A stretch of DNA of 45,086 nucleotides from Gammaproteobacteria bacterium (GCA_018648825.1 JABGQL010000100.1:1-45086); one strand, 5' to 3'; shown: positions 28,743 through 37,558, counted from the first letter of the stretch. Translations and numbers: made by a program. The notes: generated from the sequence alone by a model not told the origin.

Positions 28743-29843
28743 TTACAGGAATAGACTATTAATGATTCTGGCGATTATCTCAGGCGAGTAGCCACGTGTA
28801 GTCTCCAGTGCTTTGAGTGCTGCATTGGGCATGGATTTGACCATAGCGCTCTCTGGGTCCTGTATGTAACAGTGTCCCCCTGCCTGATGTATCTGGCGGA
28901 TTCCCTCAGCACCATCCTTCCCCATTCCGGTCAATACTACTGCACAAGCATTTTTGCCGATGTTTTTTGCCAAGCTTGAGAACAGGTGGTCAATATTGGG
29001 TAGATAGATCTGTCCAGACTTGGGAGGGGCCAAGCGCAAAGCCCCAGAGGAGGTCACTTCCAGGTTCTGGTTGCCGCCTGGAGCAACATAGATATGCCCC
29101 GACTTAGGCAGTTCCCCAGAGCGAGCGATAGAGACGGGAAGCCCCGTCTGCTCTGCAAGCCAAGAGACAAAACCTCGTGTTGGTTCAGGGTCGATATGTT
29201 GGCAGATCAGAATCGGTTGAGGAAAGGGGGCGTGTAGTTTAGAGAGTAATTTTGCAACGGTCGTGGGGCCTCCCGTTGAGCAGCCGATAGCAAGGATTCC
29301 GGGGGCATGTTTAGGTATTCCATCCCCATTTTTTTGCTGTTTTCTCCGTGGCTGTTCGGCATCAGCAGCGCTTTGTAGGCTCTTTACTCGGTTATCATTC
29401 AGGTGCTGAAGGAGCTCAATTTTGTCCAGTAGCTCTCTGCCGGAGGCCTGTAGCTGCTGTTTACTTACTGAGGCCCCCGGGTTGAAGGCGAGATGGGGGG
29501 AGTGTACATAGTCGATAGCACCATATTGAAGCGCACTGAAAATCTGTTTCATGTTGCGCTGAAGGGTCGCGCTTGCGATCAGGATTTTGGCTGCAGGATA
29601 TAACTGGATGATTCTCCGTGTCGCCTCGACGCCATCCATAATGGGCATATGGATGTCCATAATCACGATGTCGGGCTTAAATTGTGCGAATAGTTGGACC
29701 GACTCATCTCCGTTAACAGCAACACCCACTGTCTTGATGTGTGGGGTTGTGTTGAGGATCGCCTGAATGACCGAGGAGGTTACTGAAGAGTCATTGACGA
29801 TCAGTGTCCGAATCTCGGTGGAGTCAGTTTTTCTGTTTTTCAT
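28743..29843 (-). CDS. CheB-like protein-glutamate methylesterase with altered receiver
   Basis: A 366-residue protein with a receiver domain and a CheB methylesterase domain. The esterase triad appears intact: Ser189 in IGCSTGGP, His216 in ICQHID, Asp310 in LTGMGKDG. The receiver keeps Asp63 (IVIMDIHMPIMDG), but the acidic pair is Asn17-Asp18 (VNDSS) and the conserved Lys is replaced by Ser115 (YVHSPHL), so phosphorylation signalling may be weakened or different. No cheA, cheR, cheW or chemoreceptor gene is adjacent. It might act on a remote chemosensory array or in a CheB/CheR-like signalling pathway; the sequence does not decide. Confidence 0.87.
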   Translation of the reverse strand: MKNRKTDSTEIRTLIVNDSSVTSSVIQAILNTTPHIKTVGVAVNGDESVQLFAQFKPDIVIMDIHMPIMDGVEATRRIIQLYPAAKILIASATLQRNMKQIFSALQYGAIDYVHSPHLAFNPGASVSKQQLQASGRELLDKIELLQHLNDNRVKSLQSAADAEQPRRKQQKNGDGIPKHAPGILAIGCSTGGPTTVAKLLSKLHAPFPQPILICQHIDPEPTRGFVSWLAEQTGLPVSIARSGELPKSGHIYVAPGGNQNLEVTSSGALRLAPPKSGQIYLPNIDHLFSSLAKNIGKNACAVVLTGMGKDGAEGIRQIHQAGGHCYIQDPESAMVKSMPNAALKALETTRGYSPEIIARIINSLFL

Positions 29844-29928
29844 GGCTTATATTAACGTCATCTACCGGAAAATATAACACTATTTTATAGTGGTCTGGTA
29901 GCTATTACGGACATGACTGGGTGTATCT

Positions 29929-30402
29929 TCAATATATTCGAATGGGGACTACAGAGATAGAGTTTTTTGGAGAGCCATCAATCACCTTGTCACTATAGCT
30001 GAGATAGACAATCACTTTGCGCTTGGCATCATAGAAACGCACTACCTGTAGGGACTTGAAGAGCATAGAGGTCCGTTTTTTAAACACCTCTTCACCATCA
30101 TCATCACCATTGGCGATCCCCTCGGGGAGCTCAATTTTTCCGGTCTGGCGGCAGGCGATTGAGGCATCCGAAGTATCCTCTGCGATACCGATGGCACCGC
30201 TAAGTCCCCCCTTGCGAGCGTGGCTGAGATAACAGGTAGCACCGGGAATGCGAGGGTCGTCAAAGGCCTCCACTATAATTTTGTCATTGGGGGAGGCGAG
30301 GCGGAATTTTGTGCTCACCTCTCCAACCTCATCACCCCAAGCAGCAGGGGTGCCCAGTATGGTGGTTGTAGAGAGTAGAAAGGTAGAGATGAATTTGTGC
30401 AT
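29929..30402 (-). CDS. creA: CreA family periplasmic protein
   Basis: A 157-residue exported protein closely resembling E. coli CreA: signal peptide MHKFISTFLLSTTTILGTPAAWG, then KIIVEAFDDPRIPGATCYLS, IGIAEDTSDASIACRQTG and VFKKRTSMLFKSLQVVRFYDAKR. Its function is unknown even in E. coli, where it sits beside creBCD; those genes are not here. The ATG has GGAG eight bases upstream. It is divergent from the exported-protein pair at 30465. Confidence 0.93.
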   Translation of the reverse strand: MHKFISTFLLSTTTILGTPAAWGDEVGEVSTKFRLASPNDKIIVEAFDDPRIPGATCYLSHARKGGLSGAIGIAEDTSDASIACRQTGKIELPEGIANGDDDGEEVFKKRTSMLFKSLQVVRFYDAKRKVIVYLSYSDKVIDGSPKNSISVVPIRIY

Positions 30403-30464
30403 GCAGAGAGCTCCTTTTTTGCGCTATCCTCTATAAATCGTAAATCTATTATAAGGAGTAGGTG

Positions 30465-30923
30465 ATGGCAGTGGGTCGATGGTTTCAATCTTTCTCTCTC
30501 ATGTTAGCAGGTAGCACACTGCTCTATGCCAGTGCTGCAACAGCCTTTGGCTTCAATATGGGGGATAACTTTAATGAAGGGTTTGATTTTGATAAGGGGA
30601 GTGATCTCGATATGGGGGGTTCAAAGATGAACTGGGAGAGTCCGGACAATGTGTGGGATACCGGTACCAGCACCCATAAAGGGTTCTCATGGGGAGGGGG
30701 ACCTCGTTCTGCACCAGGCTGGGGCTTTCGTGACGCACCGCCTCCTGCACCGTGGGGAGTCCCCAACCCCTATGCTATGCCCTCAGCGGTGATGCCACCA
30801 CAAATGGTTCCATATGGTGCACCTCCTATTAGGAGAGCACCACCATCGCAGCAGCCCCAGCGCTATCGTCGTCCACCTGCTCCGCTAGCACCCACCCAAC
30901 CACTGCAAGGATCAGTACAATGA
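30465..30923 (+). CDS. Low-complexity exported protein, Gly/Asp-rich then Pro-rich
   Basis: A 152-residue protein I do not recognise. A signal peptide (LMLAGSTLLYASAATAFG) is followed by a Gly/Asn/Asp/Phe-rich part (FNMGDNFNEGFDFDKGSDLD), a Trp/Gly segment and a Pro-rich tail (PSQQPQRYRRPPAPLAP). The composition is reminiscent of exported structural or sulfur-globule-like proteins, but I see no diagnostic repeat. ATG 30465 is chosen because AAGGAG lies six bases upstream. Its stop overlaps the next start as ATGA. Confidence 0.72.
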   Translation: MAVGRWFQSFSLMLAGSTLLYASAATAFGFNMGDNFNEGFDFDKGSDLDMGGSKMNWESPDNVWDTGTSTHKGFSWGGGPRSAPGWGFRDAPPPAPWGVPNPYAMPSAVMPPQMVPYGAPPIRRAPPSQQPQRYRRPPAPLAPTQPLQGSVQ

Positions 30924-31336
30924 ATCGATTTAGTGTAACGCTGCTCTCTGCCCTGCTCTTCTCTACCACCGTGGTGGAGGCGGCAGAGGGGGCACTAGAG
31001 AAAACCACTTGGAACTGTATGGATGTAGGGGCTGCAGGCCTGCGCTGGAATAGAAATACAGAGACCTATCGCGATGCCAGTTTCTTTATGCAGCAACATC
31101 GGGTCGTACAGAACAAGGGGCACCTCACCTTTCCTGCAACCTTGGGGTTTAAAGCGGACTATAGCTGTCGTTTTCGTGCCAATACTCCGGTACTCACCTG
31201 TGAGGATGGGATGAGAACCTTTAACCTGAATGTGCAGACGGGTCACGCTACTCATAGCAAGACCTATGGTTGGATGGACCCCTACAGCCCTCCTCCCTCT
31301 ATGTTTGTGGCCGTAGCGAGGTGCCAGCGGCTGTAG
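30920..31336 (+). CDS. Exported protein of unknown function with four mature cysteines
   Basis: A 138-residue protein with signal peptide MNRFSVTLLSALLFSTTVVEAAEG. The mature part has four Cys (TWNCMD, DYSCRF, LTCEDG and VARCQRL), which could form two disulfides in a small periplasmic domain. I do not recognise the family. The ATGA overlap with the preceding low-complexity exported protein shows they form one translational unit and probably act together. Confidence 0.72.
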   Translation: MNRFSVTLLSALLFSTTVVEAAEGALEKTTWNCMDVGAAGLRWNRNTETYRDASFFMQQHRVVQNKGHLTFPATLGFKADYSCRFRANTPVLTCEDGMRTFNLNVQTGHATHSKTYGWMDPYSPPPSMFVAVARCQRL

Positions 31337-31474
31337 GGTTACCCCGTACTCTTTTATAAAAGCCCTCTTTAGCGGATAACGGCTGTTTTTAGGAGTGCGT
31401 AGGAAATTGTAGGCAAAGTGATTCTCTATCCTATATTATTTCATCTGAGTGAATGATTATTCTGGGGGGAGATC

Positions 31475-33754
31475 TTGAAACAGCGTACAGGCAATAGCAC
31501 ACCACTGTGGGTTAGCATGAGTGCGAGCGTTGTCGTGCCGCTAACGTTTGGAGTGTTGCTTTCAACGTTTTATCCTGAGTGGCGTTGGGCACACTATCCG
31601 GTGCATGCCATGGCAGAGGGGCTGGGTAGCCTTTCTGCATTGGTGATTGCTGCGGTGATGGTGTTGATGATTCATAACCAACGGCTCACTGCGAGATATT
31701 ATTGGGCTGTAACCGCGTTGGTGGGGATGGGTGTGTTTGATGGCCTGCATGCAGTGACCCATGCAGGTAATGCCTTTGTATGGCTTCATAGTATGGCGAC
31801 ATTTGTCGGTGGGGTTCTCTTTTGTGGTGTCTGGTTTTCAGAATCCTGGCCCAACCTGCAAAAGAAATGGGTTTTGTTGGTTGCAGTCTTGTTGCTCTCT
31901 TTCGCGTTAGGTGGATGGTCGATCCTTTTTGAGTCTCAACTGCCTGCGATGATCGTTGAGGGTAAATTTACCTTGTTAGCAAGGGCGCTCAATATTCTGG
32001 GGGGGTTGGCCTTTATTCTGGGCAGCCTGTTCTTTATCCGACAGTATTTGGCGGAGCATAAAGCCGAGGGGCTGGAGAATCAGCACGCCGAGAATATTAT
32101 TTTTGCCAACCACTGTATGTTATTCGGAGTGTCTGGATTGTTGTTCGAGCTCTCCGTGCTATGGGATGCCGGATGGTGGTGGTGGCATCTATTGAGAATG
32201 TGCGCCTACCTGATTGTATTGGTCTACTTCTTTCGTCTGCTCAAAGAGGACTACTCTCTGTTAAAGCGACAGCGTTCAGAAATTCTGGTTGAGAAGGAGC
32301 GCTCAGAGTTAGCCTCTAAGGCCAAGGGTCAGTTTCTGGCCAATATGAGCCATGAGATCCGCACCCCAATGAATGCCATTATCGGTATGTCTCAATTGGC
32401 GCTGCAGACTGACTTAGATGGCAAGCAGCACCATTATGTGGACAAGGTTAATAATGCCGCAAAGAATCTGTTGGCGTTGCTCAATGGTATTCTAGATGTC
32501 TCTAAGATGGATGCCGGTAAGATTGAGTTAGAGCTCCTGCCGTTGCGTATCCGCTATCTGTTTGATGAGCTTCACGCATTGATGGAGTTGGATGCGGTGA
32601 ACCGAGGTATTCGTTTCCGTACTGAAATCAAACCGGGGATGCCCCCGATTTTACTCGGAGACCAGCTGCGCTTGGCTCAAGTGTTGACCAACCTCTGCTC
32701 CAATGCCCTCAAATTTACGGAGCAGGGTGGTGAGGTTATGGTTTATGCAGAGGTACTGGAGCAGTTAGAGGAACGATTCAAAATTTATTTCTCTATAACC
32801 GATAGTGGAATTGGTATGGATGAGGCGCAACAACAGAAGATCTTTGAACTATTCTCACAGGCAGATGCATCCACTACTCGGAAGTATGGTGGTACCGGAT
32901 TGGGGTTGGCCATTACCAAACAGCTGATTGAGCTGATGGGGGGGGTGCTTAAGGTAGAGAGTAAGCCGGGCTGTGGTTCTACCTTTTTCTTTACCCTAGA
33001 GATGGAGAAAACTGCGGAGCATCACACTGGCCAAGAGCGCCGTCGCCTTGATGTAGTGGATGCCAAACGTAAATTACGAGGTGCCAGCATCTTGCTGGTT
33101 GAGGACAATCAGGAAAATCAAGAGATCGCCTATGAGATGCTTACTGGGGCAGATATGCAGGTTGTTGTAGCCAATCATGGGGAGGAGGTGCTTGACCTGT
33201 TAGAGCAGGGGCTGAAGTTTGATGGTGTATTGATGGACTGTATGATGCCTGTAATGGATGGATATCTTGCTACTAAAACCATTCGTCAGCAGCACCGCTG
33301 GGCTGAGCTGCCGATTATTGCGCTTACGGCCCGGGTGACGGAAGAGGATCTTAAGCAGGTGCTGAGTGCCGGTATGAATGATCAGGTACATAAACCGATT
33401 GATACAGCATGGCTGTTTCTTACCATGAGTAAATGGATTACCCCAGCTATCTCTCTGCCAGATGAAGGCGATGAGGTTAAGCCGATGGCTGTATCTCAGC
33501 AGTCGACAGCGATTGATCTTAAATCATTGCTACCATTAATTGATGCACTGCAGAGAGTGATTGCAGAGAAAGATTTTGATGCACTGGAGGTGGTAGAGAA
33601 GATGAATCCATATTTCTATGCAGCAGAAAATGAGTCTGCGGATGCCTTCAGGGCTCTGTATGAATCAGTTAATAACATTGATTTTGATCTGGCTCAGAAG
33701 CAGCTGCCCGATCTGATTGAACTGCTACAGCCAAAGAGTAAAAGGTCTACATAA
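31475..33754 (+). CDS. Hybrid histidine kinase with multi-TM (MASE-like) sensor and C-terminal receiver
   Basis: A 759-residue membrane kinase. The first 265 residues hold about eight hydrophobic segments, with features such as GVFDGLHAVTHAGNAFVWLHS that recall MASE3-type membrane sensor domains. The HisKA box is FLANMSHEIRTPMNAIIGMSQ (His near 291); HATPase has NLCSNALKF, ITDSGIGMD and GGTGLGLAI; the receiver (about 535-655) has GVLMDCMMPVMDG and VHKPID. A short acidic helical tail follows and may be a degenerate HPt. The TTG start has a G-rich site (GGGGGGAG) very close by; ATG 31517 is an alternative. The next gene, a REC-kinase, starts 1 nt after the stop. Confidence 0.87.
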   Translation: MKQRTGNSTPLWVSMSASVVVPLTFGVLLSTFYPEWRWAHYPVHAMAEGLGSLSALVIAAVMVLMIHNQRLTARYYWAVTALVGMGVFDGLHAVTHAGNAFVWLHSMATFVGGVLFCGVWFSESWPNLQKKWVLLVAVLLLSFALGGWSILFESQLPAMIVEGKFTLLARALNILGGLAFILGSLFFIRQYLAEHKAEGLENQHAENIIFANHCMLFGVSGLLFELSVLWDAGWWWWHLLRMCAYLIVLVYFFRLLKEDYSLLKRQRSEILVEKERSELASKAKGQFLANMSHEIRTPMNAIIGMSQLALQTDLDGKQHHYVDKVNNAAKNLLALLNGILDVSKMDAGKIELELLPLRIRYLFDELHALMELDAVNRGIRFRTEIKPGMPPILLGDQLRLAQVLTNLCSNALKFTEQGGEVMVYAEVLEQLEERFKIYFSITDSGIGMDEAQQQKIFELFSQADASTTRKYGGTGLGLAITKQLIELMGGVLKVESKPGCGSTFFFTLEMEKTAEHHTGQERRRLDVVDAKRKLRGASILLVEDNQENQEIAYEMLTGADMQVVVANHGEEVLDLLEQGLKFDGVLMDCMMPVMDGYLATKTIRQQHRWAELPIIALTARVTEEDLKQVLSAGMNDQVHKPIDTAWLFLTMSKWITPAISLPDEGDEVKPMAVSQQSTAIDLKSLLPLIDALQRVIAEKDFDALEVVEKMNPYFYAAENESADAFRALYESVNNIDFDLAQKQLPDLIELLQPKSKRST

Positions 33755-33755
33755 G

Positions 33756-35006
33756 ATGGAAAATCATAAAATGTTGCCGCGTATTCTTGTTGTTGATGAT
33801 CAGCCGAGCAACCTGCAAGTGGTTGGAGAGACACTGAAAAATAGTGGCAAATACAGAGTGAACTTTGCAAAAAGCGGTGAAGATGCATTGAAACAGGTAG
33901 AGAGTTTATCAACGGACCTGATATTGATGGATGTGATGATGCCAGGACTCAATGGCTATGAGGTTTGTCGCAAGCTAAAACAAGACCCTCGTTACCGAGC
34001 GATCCCAGTGATCTTCCTGACTGCGATGCAAGACAGCGATAGCATGGTCGATGGGTTTGAGGCTGGGGGGGTAGACTATGTGACCAAACCTTTCCAACCT
34101 GCTGTGCTTTTGGCACGTGTAGAGGCTCAGCTCAGGCTCTACCTCTATCATCAGCAGGAAGAGAAGATGAGGCGCTATGAACGTGATAGTGCATACCACA
34201 ATGGGTTGGTGGAGATCAGTAGCGAAGTACTGCATAACTTTGGGAACTTACTGGCCTCTATTAAGTATAGAGGGGAGCTGGTTATTGGTCTCAACCGAGA
34301 GATGGCGCAGTTAGAGGAGGTCTTCCAACGAAGTATTGAGTTGCTGAAGCAGGGAGAACAAGGGAAGGTGGTTGAGATTCTTCAAATAAGCAAAACCTTG
34401 ATCAGTGAAGAGTTTTCAGAGCAACGAAGATCCGATGGAGAGCAGCTTCTTGATAGTATAAGGTTGATGGAGTCACTGCTCAGGTCACAGCGCTCTAACC
34501 TTAAGAAGGGGATGAGGTCGAGCCAATTTACGGTTCACTCTTTCCTGGCTGATCTCGAACCTTTGGTTGATAACCTGAGGCCGCTCTGTAGCTTTCATTA
34601 TCACACGGAAGTTGAGGGAGAGTTACCGGAGCTTAACTTTCCGCGTGGGCCACTCTCTTCAGTGATCTTGATGATTCTAAAAAATAGTATTGAGGCGATT
34701 ATGGAGATGCAGAAGAGCACTCCTGAAAAAGTGGGTGATATTATCCTCCGTGTCCTTACAAAAGAGCAGGGCGAAGCATCGCGCTACTGCTTGTTAGAGG
34801 TGGTTGATAACGGGGTCGGAATAGATCCAGAGCAGCTTAATCAGGTGATCCGATCTCAATTCACTACCAAGGTGGAGCACCTTGGAATGGGGTTGCATAA
34901 TGCGGCGAATTTAATCAGTGCGATGCAAGGTACGTTTCAGGTGTTGAGTAGTGGCCAAGGTCAAGGCTGTACGGTTCAGATACTGCTGCCATTAAATATG
35001 GGGTAG
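33756..35006 (+). CDS. Receiver-histidine kinase with HNFGN box
   Basis: A 416-residue cytoplasmic protein. The N-terminal receiver (RILVVDDQPSNLQVV, Asp in LILMDVMMPGLNG, Lys in VTKPF) is fused to a kinase whose phospho-acceptor box is VLHNFGNLLASIKY (His near 160) in place of the usual SHExRTP. HATPase motifs are LKNSIEAIME, VVDNGVGIDPEQL and HLGMGLHNAANLI. ATG 33756 lies one base after the stop of the hybrid kinase; the track start at 33717 lies inside that gene and is rejected. It likely receives phosphate from the neighbouring hybrid kinase or another HPt protein. The HNxGN box links it to the kinase at 4849-6954. Confidence 0.87.
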   Translation: MENHKMLPRILVVDDQPSNLQVVGETLKNSGKYRVNFAKSGEDALKQVESLSTDLILMDVMMPGLNGYEVCRKLKQDPRYRAIPVIFLTAMQDSDSMVDGFEAGGVDYVTKPFQPAVLLARVEAQLRLYLYHQQEEKMRRYERDSAYHNGLVEISSEVLHNFGNLLASIKYRGELVIGLNREMAQLEEVFQRSIELLKQGEQGKVVEILQISKTLISEEFSEQRRSDGEQLLDSIRLMESLLRSQRSNLKKGMRSSQFTVHSFLADLEPLVDNLRPLCSFHYHTEVEGELPELNFPRGPLSSVILMILKNSIEAIMEMQKSTPEKVGDIILRVLTKEQGEASRYCLLEVVDNGVGIDPEQLNQVIRSQFTTKVEHLGMGLHNAANLISAMQGTFQVLSSGQGQGCTVQILLPLNMG

Positions 35007-35024
35007 TTTGGGGGGGGATGGTTT

Positions 35025-35582
35025 TCAGGAAAACTGCTCAGTATGGTAGCGCTCAATGGTGAGGGTGTCTGACCAGTAGTCTGCGGGTAGCCCCGCCTTC
35101 TGCTTCAGCTGGTTGAGAAAAAGCTGTGGGTCCGGCAACTGCTCCCACACCGAGGGGAGAAAGGTGCCACGGCGGTGACCCTCCTGCAAGATCAGACCGT
35201 CCATCCCCGGAAGTAGCTGTCGGATCAACTCAGCCTCTGAGTTAAACTGCATCGGCTCTGCAGGGGTGAGCAGGGAGAGTTTGATCGTAGTGCTCGGATA
35301 CTCTTGTTGCGCCAGAGAGGGGAAGCGAGGGTCACGGAAGGCGGCGGCATAGCCATTTTCTAATAGATCCTGAGCCAACGGACGGCGTGCCTCTAGTGAG
35401 CCGATACAGCCGCGCAGCTGTTGGTTGATCTCTAGGGTGACAAAGCAGGCTCCTGGCTGTTGCAGGAAAGGGTCGCACTGCTGCAGCTCAATGGTTGCGG
35501 GGCTGCCGTGTGCCAGTCCATGCTCAATGGATTGGCGGGCCAGCTGAAGCATGCTCTGCTGCTGTTGTGGGGTATGGCTCAT
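35025..35582 (-). CDS. AmmeMemoRadiSam system protein A (AMMECR1 domain)
   Basis: A 185-residue protein with the AMMECR1 hallmark QLRGCIGSLEARRPL, followed by NGYAAAFRDPRFPSL and the C-terminal GTFLPSVWEQLPDP. The conserved Cys in LRGCIG and the compact single-domain size fit the bacterial members. Its ATG overlaps the stop of the Memo gene (ATGA). The family is found in bacteria, archaea and eukaryotes; in prokaryotes it co-occurs with Memo and a radical SAM enzyme, and its reaction is unknown. Confidence 0.94.
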   Translation of the reverse strand: MSHTPQQQQSMLQLARQSIEHGLAHGSPATIELQQCDPFLQQPGACFVTLEINQQLRGCIGSLEARRPLAQDLLENGYAAAFRDPRFPSLAQQEYPSTTIKLSLLTPAEPMQFNSEAELIRQLLPGMDGLILQEGHRRGTFLPSVWEQLPDPQLFLNQLKQKAGLPADYWSDTLTIERYHTEQFS

Positions 35583-36400
35583 GATGGTGCCTCTAATGAT
35601 GTTGTCTCAGATAATGGCTTCTCGCTGAATAGATAGGCGCCGTAACCGACCACGCGTGCTCTGTCTCCGGCGGTATCCCCAGAGTTTCTCACATCTACCG
35701 TCTCCACCTGTAGCCCCCGGTGTTTTGCAAGATGGAGCAGCCCATTGATCGGCATTCGACCACAGGCGCTTTCATAATCCAGTGCATTCTCATTCAACTG
35801 TTTGATGGCGTTAGAGCTGGCGAGGTCTAACTGCTGTGCCGTGGCATAGGGCTGGTAGTGGCTCAGGTCTGAGCTGATTACAATCAAGGTCTCTGCGCCT
35901 CCCCACAGCTGTTCCAATACTTCGGCAACGGAGTGAGCATCGGCCTGTCCAACCACCAGAGGGAGTAGGGTAAACTCATTCAGCACCGTTTGTAGAAAGG
36001 GGAGCTGTACCTCTAGGCTATGTTCTGCCTGATGGGGTTCATCCATCAACCAGACCTGAGGAAGATCTTGGATCTGTTGTAGTGCCTGTTGGTCAATGGG
36101 GACCGTACCCAGCGGGGTCTCGAAGCTCTCGCTGGTGGGTGCAGCCACGCCATGAAAGGCGACATGGTGAGAGGGGCCGAGCAAGATGACCCGCTTGATC
36201 TGCTCTCGTATTGGTTCTAGTGCACGGTAGGCAGAGCCAGCGATGGGGCCGGAGTAGATGTAACCTGCATGGGGGGCGATCAACGCCTTAGGTATTGTGC
36301 TAGAAGGGTAACCCTGCTGCAGATAGTGCTGCACCTGCTGTTGCAGTTGAAGAGGTTGATTGGGGTAGAAAGTACCAGCGACAGCGGGTTTGCGGACCAC
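35579..36400 (-). CDS. AmmeMemoRadiSam system protein B (Memo family)
   Basis: A 273-residue Memo-like protein. Family segments are AVAGTFYPNQP, LIAPHAGYIYSGPIAGSAYRAL, ILLGPSHHVAFHGVAAP, AEHSLEVQLPFLQ and IVISSDLSHYQPY. They include His residues at the positions that form the metal-binding pocket in human MEMO1, a relative of class III aromatic dioxygenases. GTG start with GAGG about ten bases upstream. Co-transcribed with the AMMECR1 gene and divergent from the radical SAM gene. Confidence 0.94.
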   Translation of the reverse strand: MVRKPAVAGTFYPNQPLQLQQQVQHYLQQGYPSSTIPKALIAPHAGYIYSGPIAGSAYRALEPIREQIKRVILLGPSHHVAFHGVAAPTSESFETPLGTVPIDQQALQQIQDLPQVWLMDEPHQAEHSLEVQLPFLQTVLNEFTLLPLVVGQADAHSVAEVLEQLWGGAETLIVISSDLSHYQPYATAQQLDLASSNAIKQLNENALDYESACGRMPINGLLHLAKHRGLQVETVDVRNSGDTAGDRARVVGYGAYLFSEKPLSETTSLEAPS

Positions 36401-36424
36401 AATTATTACGCCTCGTTACTATAG

Positions 36425-36453
36425 TTGAGCTATATTCTGTAAATGAGTATAGC
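36425..36453 (+). promoter_or_regulatory. Candidate sigma-70 promoter for the radical SAM operon
   Basis: TTGAGC (36425-36430) and TATAGC (36448-36453) are separated by exactly 17 bases. Transcription would start near 36460, a few bases before the GGAGGG ribosome site of the gene at 36473. The TATAGTTGAGCTATA palindrome overlapping the -35 could be an operator or chance. Confidence 0.45.
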
Positions 36454-36472
36454 ACCAAATATGGAGGGCTAA

Positions 36473-37558
36473 ATGAATCAGCACCACCCTACACAATATT
36501 GGCACACGCTGGAGAGTGGGCAACTGCAATGTGATCTCTGTCCGCGTGAGTGCCAGTTGCGTGATGGCCAGCGTGGACTCTGTTTTGTGCGTATGGCAGA
36601 GGAGGGTGCAGTGGTGCTCACCAGCTATGGGCGCTCTAGTGGCTTTGTAATTGATCCCATTGAGAAGAAACCGCTCAACCACTTTCTACCGGGCAGCAGC
36701 ACGCTTTCGTTTGGTACCGCAGGTTGTAACCTTACCTGTAAGTTCTGTCAGAACTGGGATATTAGTAAGGCGCGGGAGATGGATCGTATGCAAGAGCTGG
36801 CAACTCCAGAGATGATTGCACGGGCTGCAGATGAGCTGGGGTGTCGCAGTGTTGCCTATACCTATAATGATCCAGTAATCTTTCTAGAGTATGCGCTGGA
36901 TGTAGCACGAGCTTGTCGTCAACGGGGTGTCCGCTCTGTTGCCGTAACCGCAGGCTATATTCAGGGGCAGGCGCGTGAGGAGTTCTTTGCTGAGATGGAT
37001 GCGGCAAATATTGATCTGAAAGGGTTTTCAGAGGACTTTTATCACCAGCTGTGTGGAGGGCATCTGCAGCCTGTGCTGGATACCTTGCTCTATCTCAAGC
37101 AGCAGACCTCAGTCTGGTTTGAGTTGACTACCCTGTTGATCCCCGGAAAGAATGACTCTGATGCAGAGCTGGATGCGATGACCCGCTGGATTGTTGATCA
37201 GCTGGGGCCTGAGGTACCGCTTCACTTCAGTGCCTTCCACCCCAGTTATAAGATGAATGATCTTCCATCAACATCACCTGCGATACTACAGCGTGCGCGT
37301 GAGATTGCACTGCGCAATGGCCTACACTATGTCTATCTGGGAAATGTGCATGACAAGGCGGGGAGTAGCACCTACTGTCACCACTGCGGTACGATACTGA
37401 TTGGGCGAGACTGGTATCAACTGTCGGACTGGAATCTGTCGGATCAAGGGTGTTGTAGCGCCTGTGGAACGCAGTGTGCGGGGCGGTTTGATGGCCCTGC
37501 AGGAGATTGGGGGGCGAAGCAGTTACGGGTCGATCTATCAAGCAGTAAGCAGGAGTAG
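36473..37558 (+). CDS. amrS: AmmeMemoRadiSam system radical SAM enzyme
   Basis: A 361-residue radical SAM protein of the pyruvate-formate-lyase-activase-like type. The cluster motif is CNLTCKFCQNW (CxxxCxxC), preceded by an N-terminal Cys set (CDLCPRECQLRDGQRGLCF). Later parts are YTYNDPVIFLEYALD, IDLKGFSEDFY and HFSAFHPSYKM, and a C-terminal zinc-ribbon-like CHHCG...CCSACG. It belongs to the family that accompanies AMMECR1 and Memo; the substrate is unknown. ATG with GGAGGG five bases upstream. The next gene starts 4 nt after the stop. Confidence 0.94.
   Translation: MNQHHPTQYWHTLESGQLQCDLCPRECQLRDGQRGLCFVRMAEEGAVVLTSYGRSSGFVIDPIEKKPLNHFLPGSSTLSFGTAGCNLTCKFCQNWDISKAREMDRMQELATPEMIARAADELGCRSVAYTYNDPVIFLEYALDVARACRQRGVRSVAVTAGYIQGQAREEFFAEMDAANIDLKGFSEDFYHQLCGGHLQPVLDTLLYLKQQTSVWFELTTLLIPGKNDSDAELDAMTRWIVDQLGPEVPLHFSAFHPSYKMNDLPSTSPAILQRAREIALRNGLHYVYLGNVHDKAGSSTYCHHCGTILIGRDWYQLSDWNLSDQGCCSACGTQCAGRFDGPAGDWGAKQLRVDLSSSKQE

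Noticed and set aside
29878-29892. CACTATTTTATAGTG palindrome between creA and the cheB-like gene
   Set aside because: Short, AT-rich and without a clean T run; could be a weak terminator or operator but cannot be told from chance.
30465-30923. Sulfur-globule protein identity for the Gly/Asp- and Pro-rich exported protein
   Set aside because: The signal peptide and composition are only loosely similar; the characteristic Gly/Asn/Tyr repeats are missing.
31361-31391. AGCC...GGCT followed by TTTTT after the exported-protein pair
   Set aside because: Only four paired bases are continuous, too weak to call a terminator.
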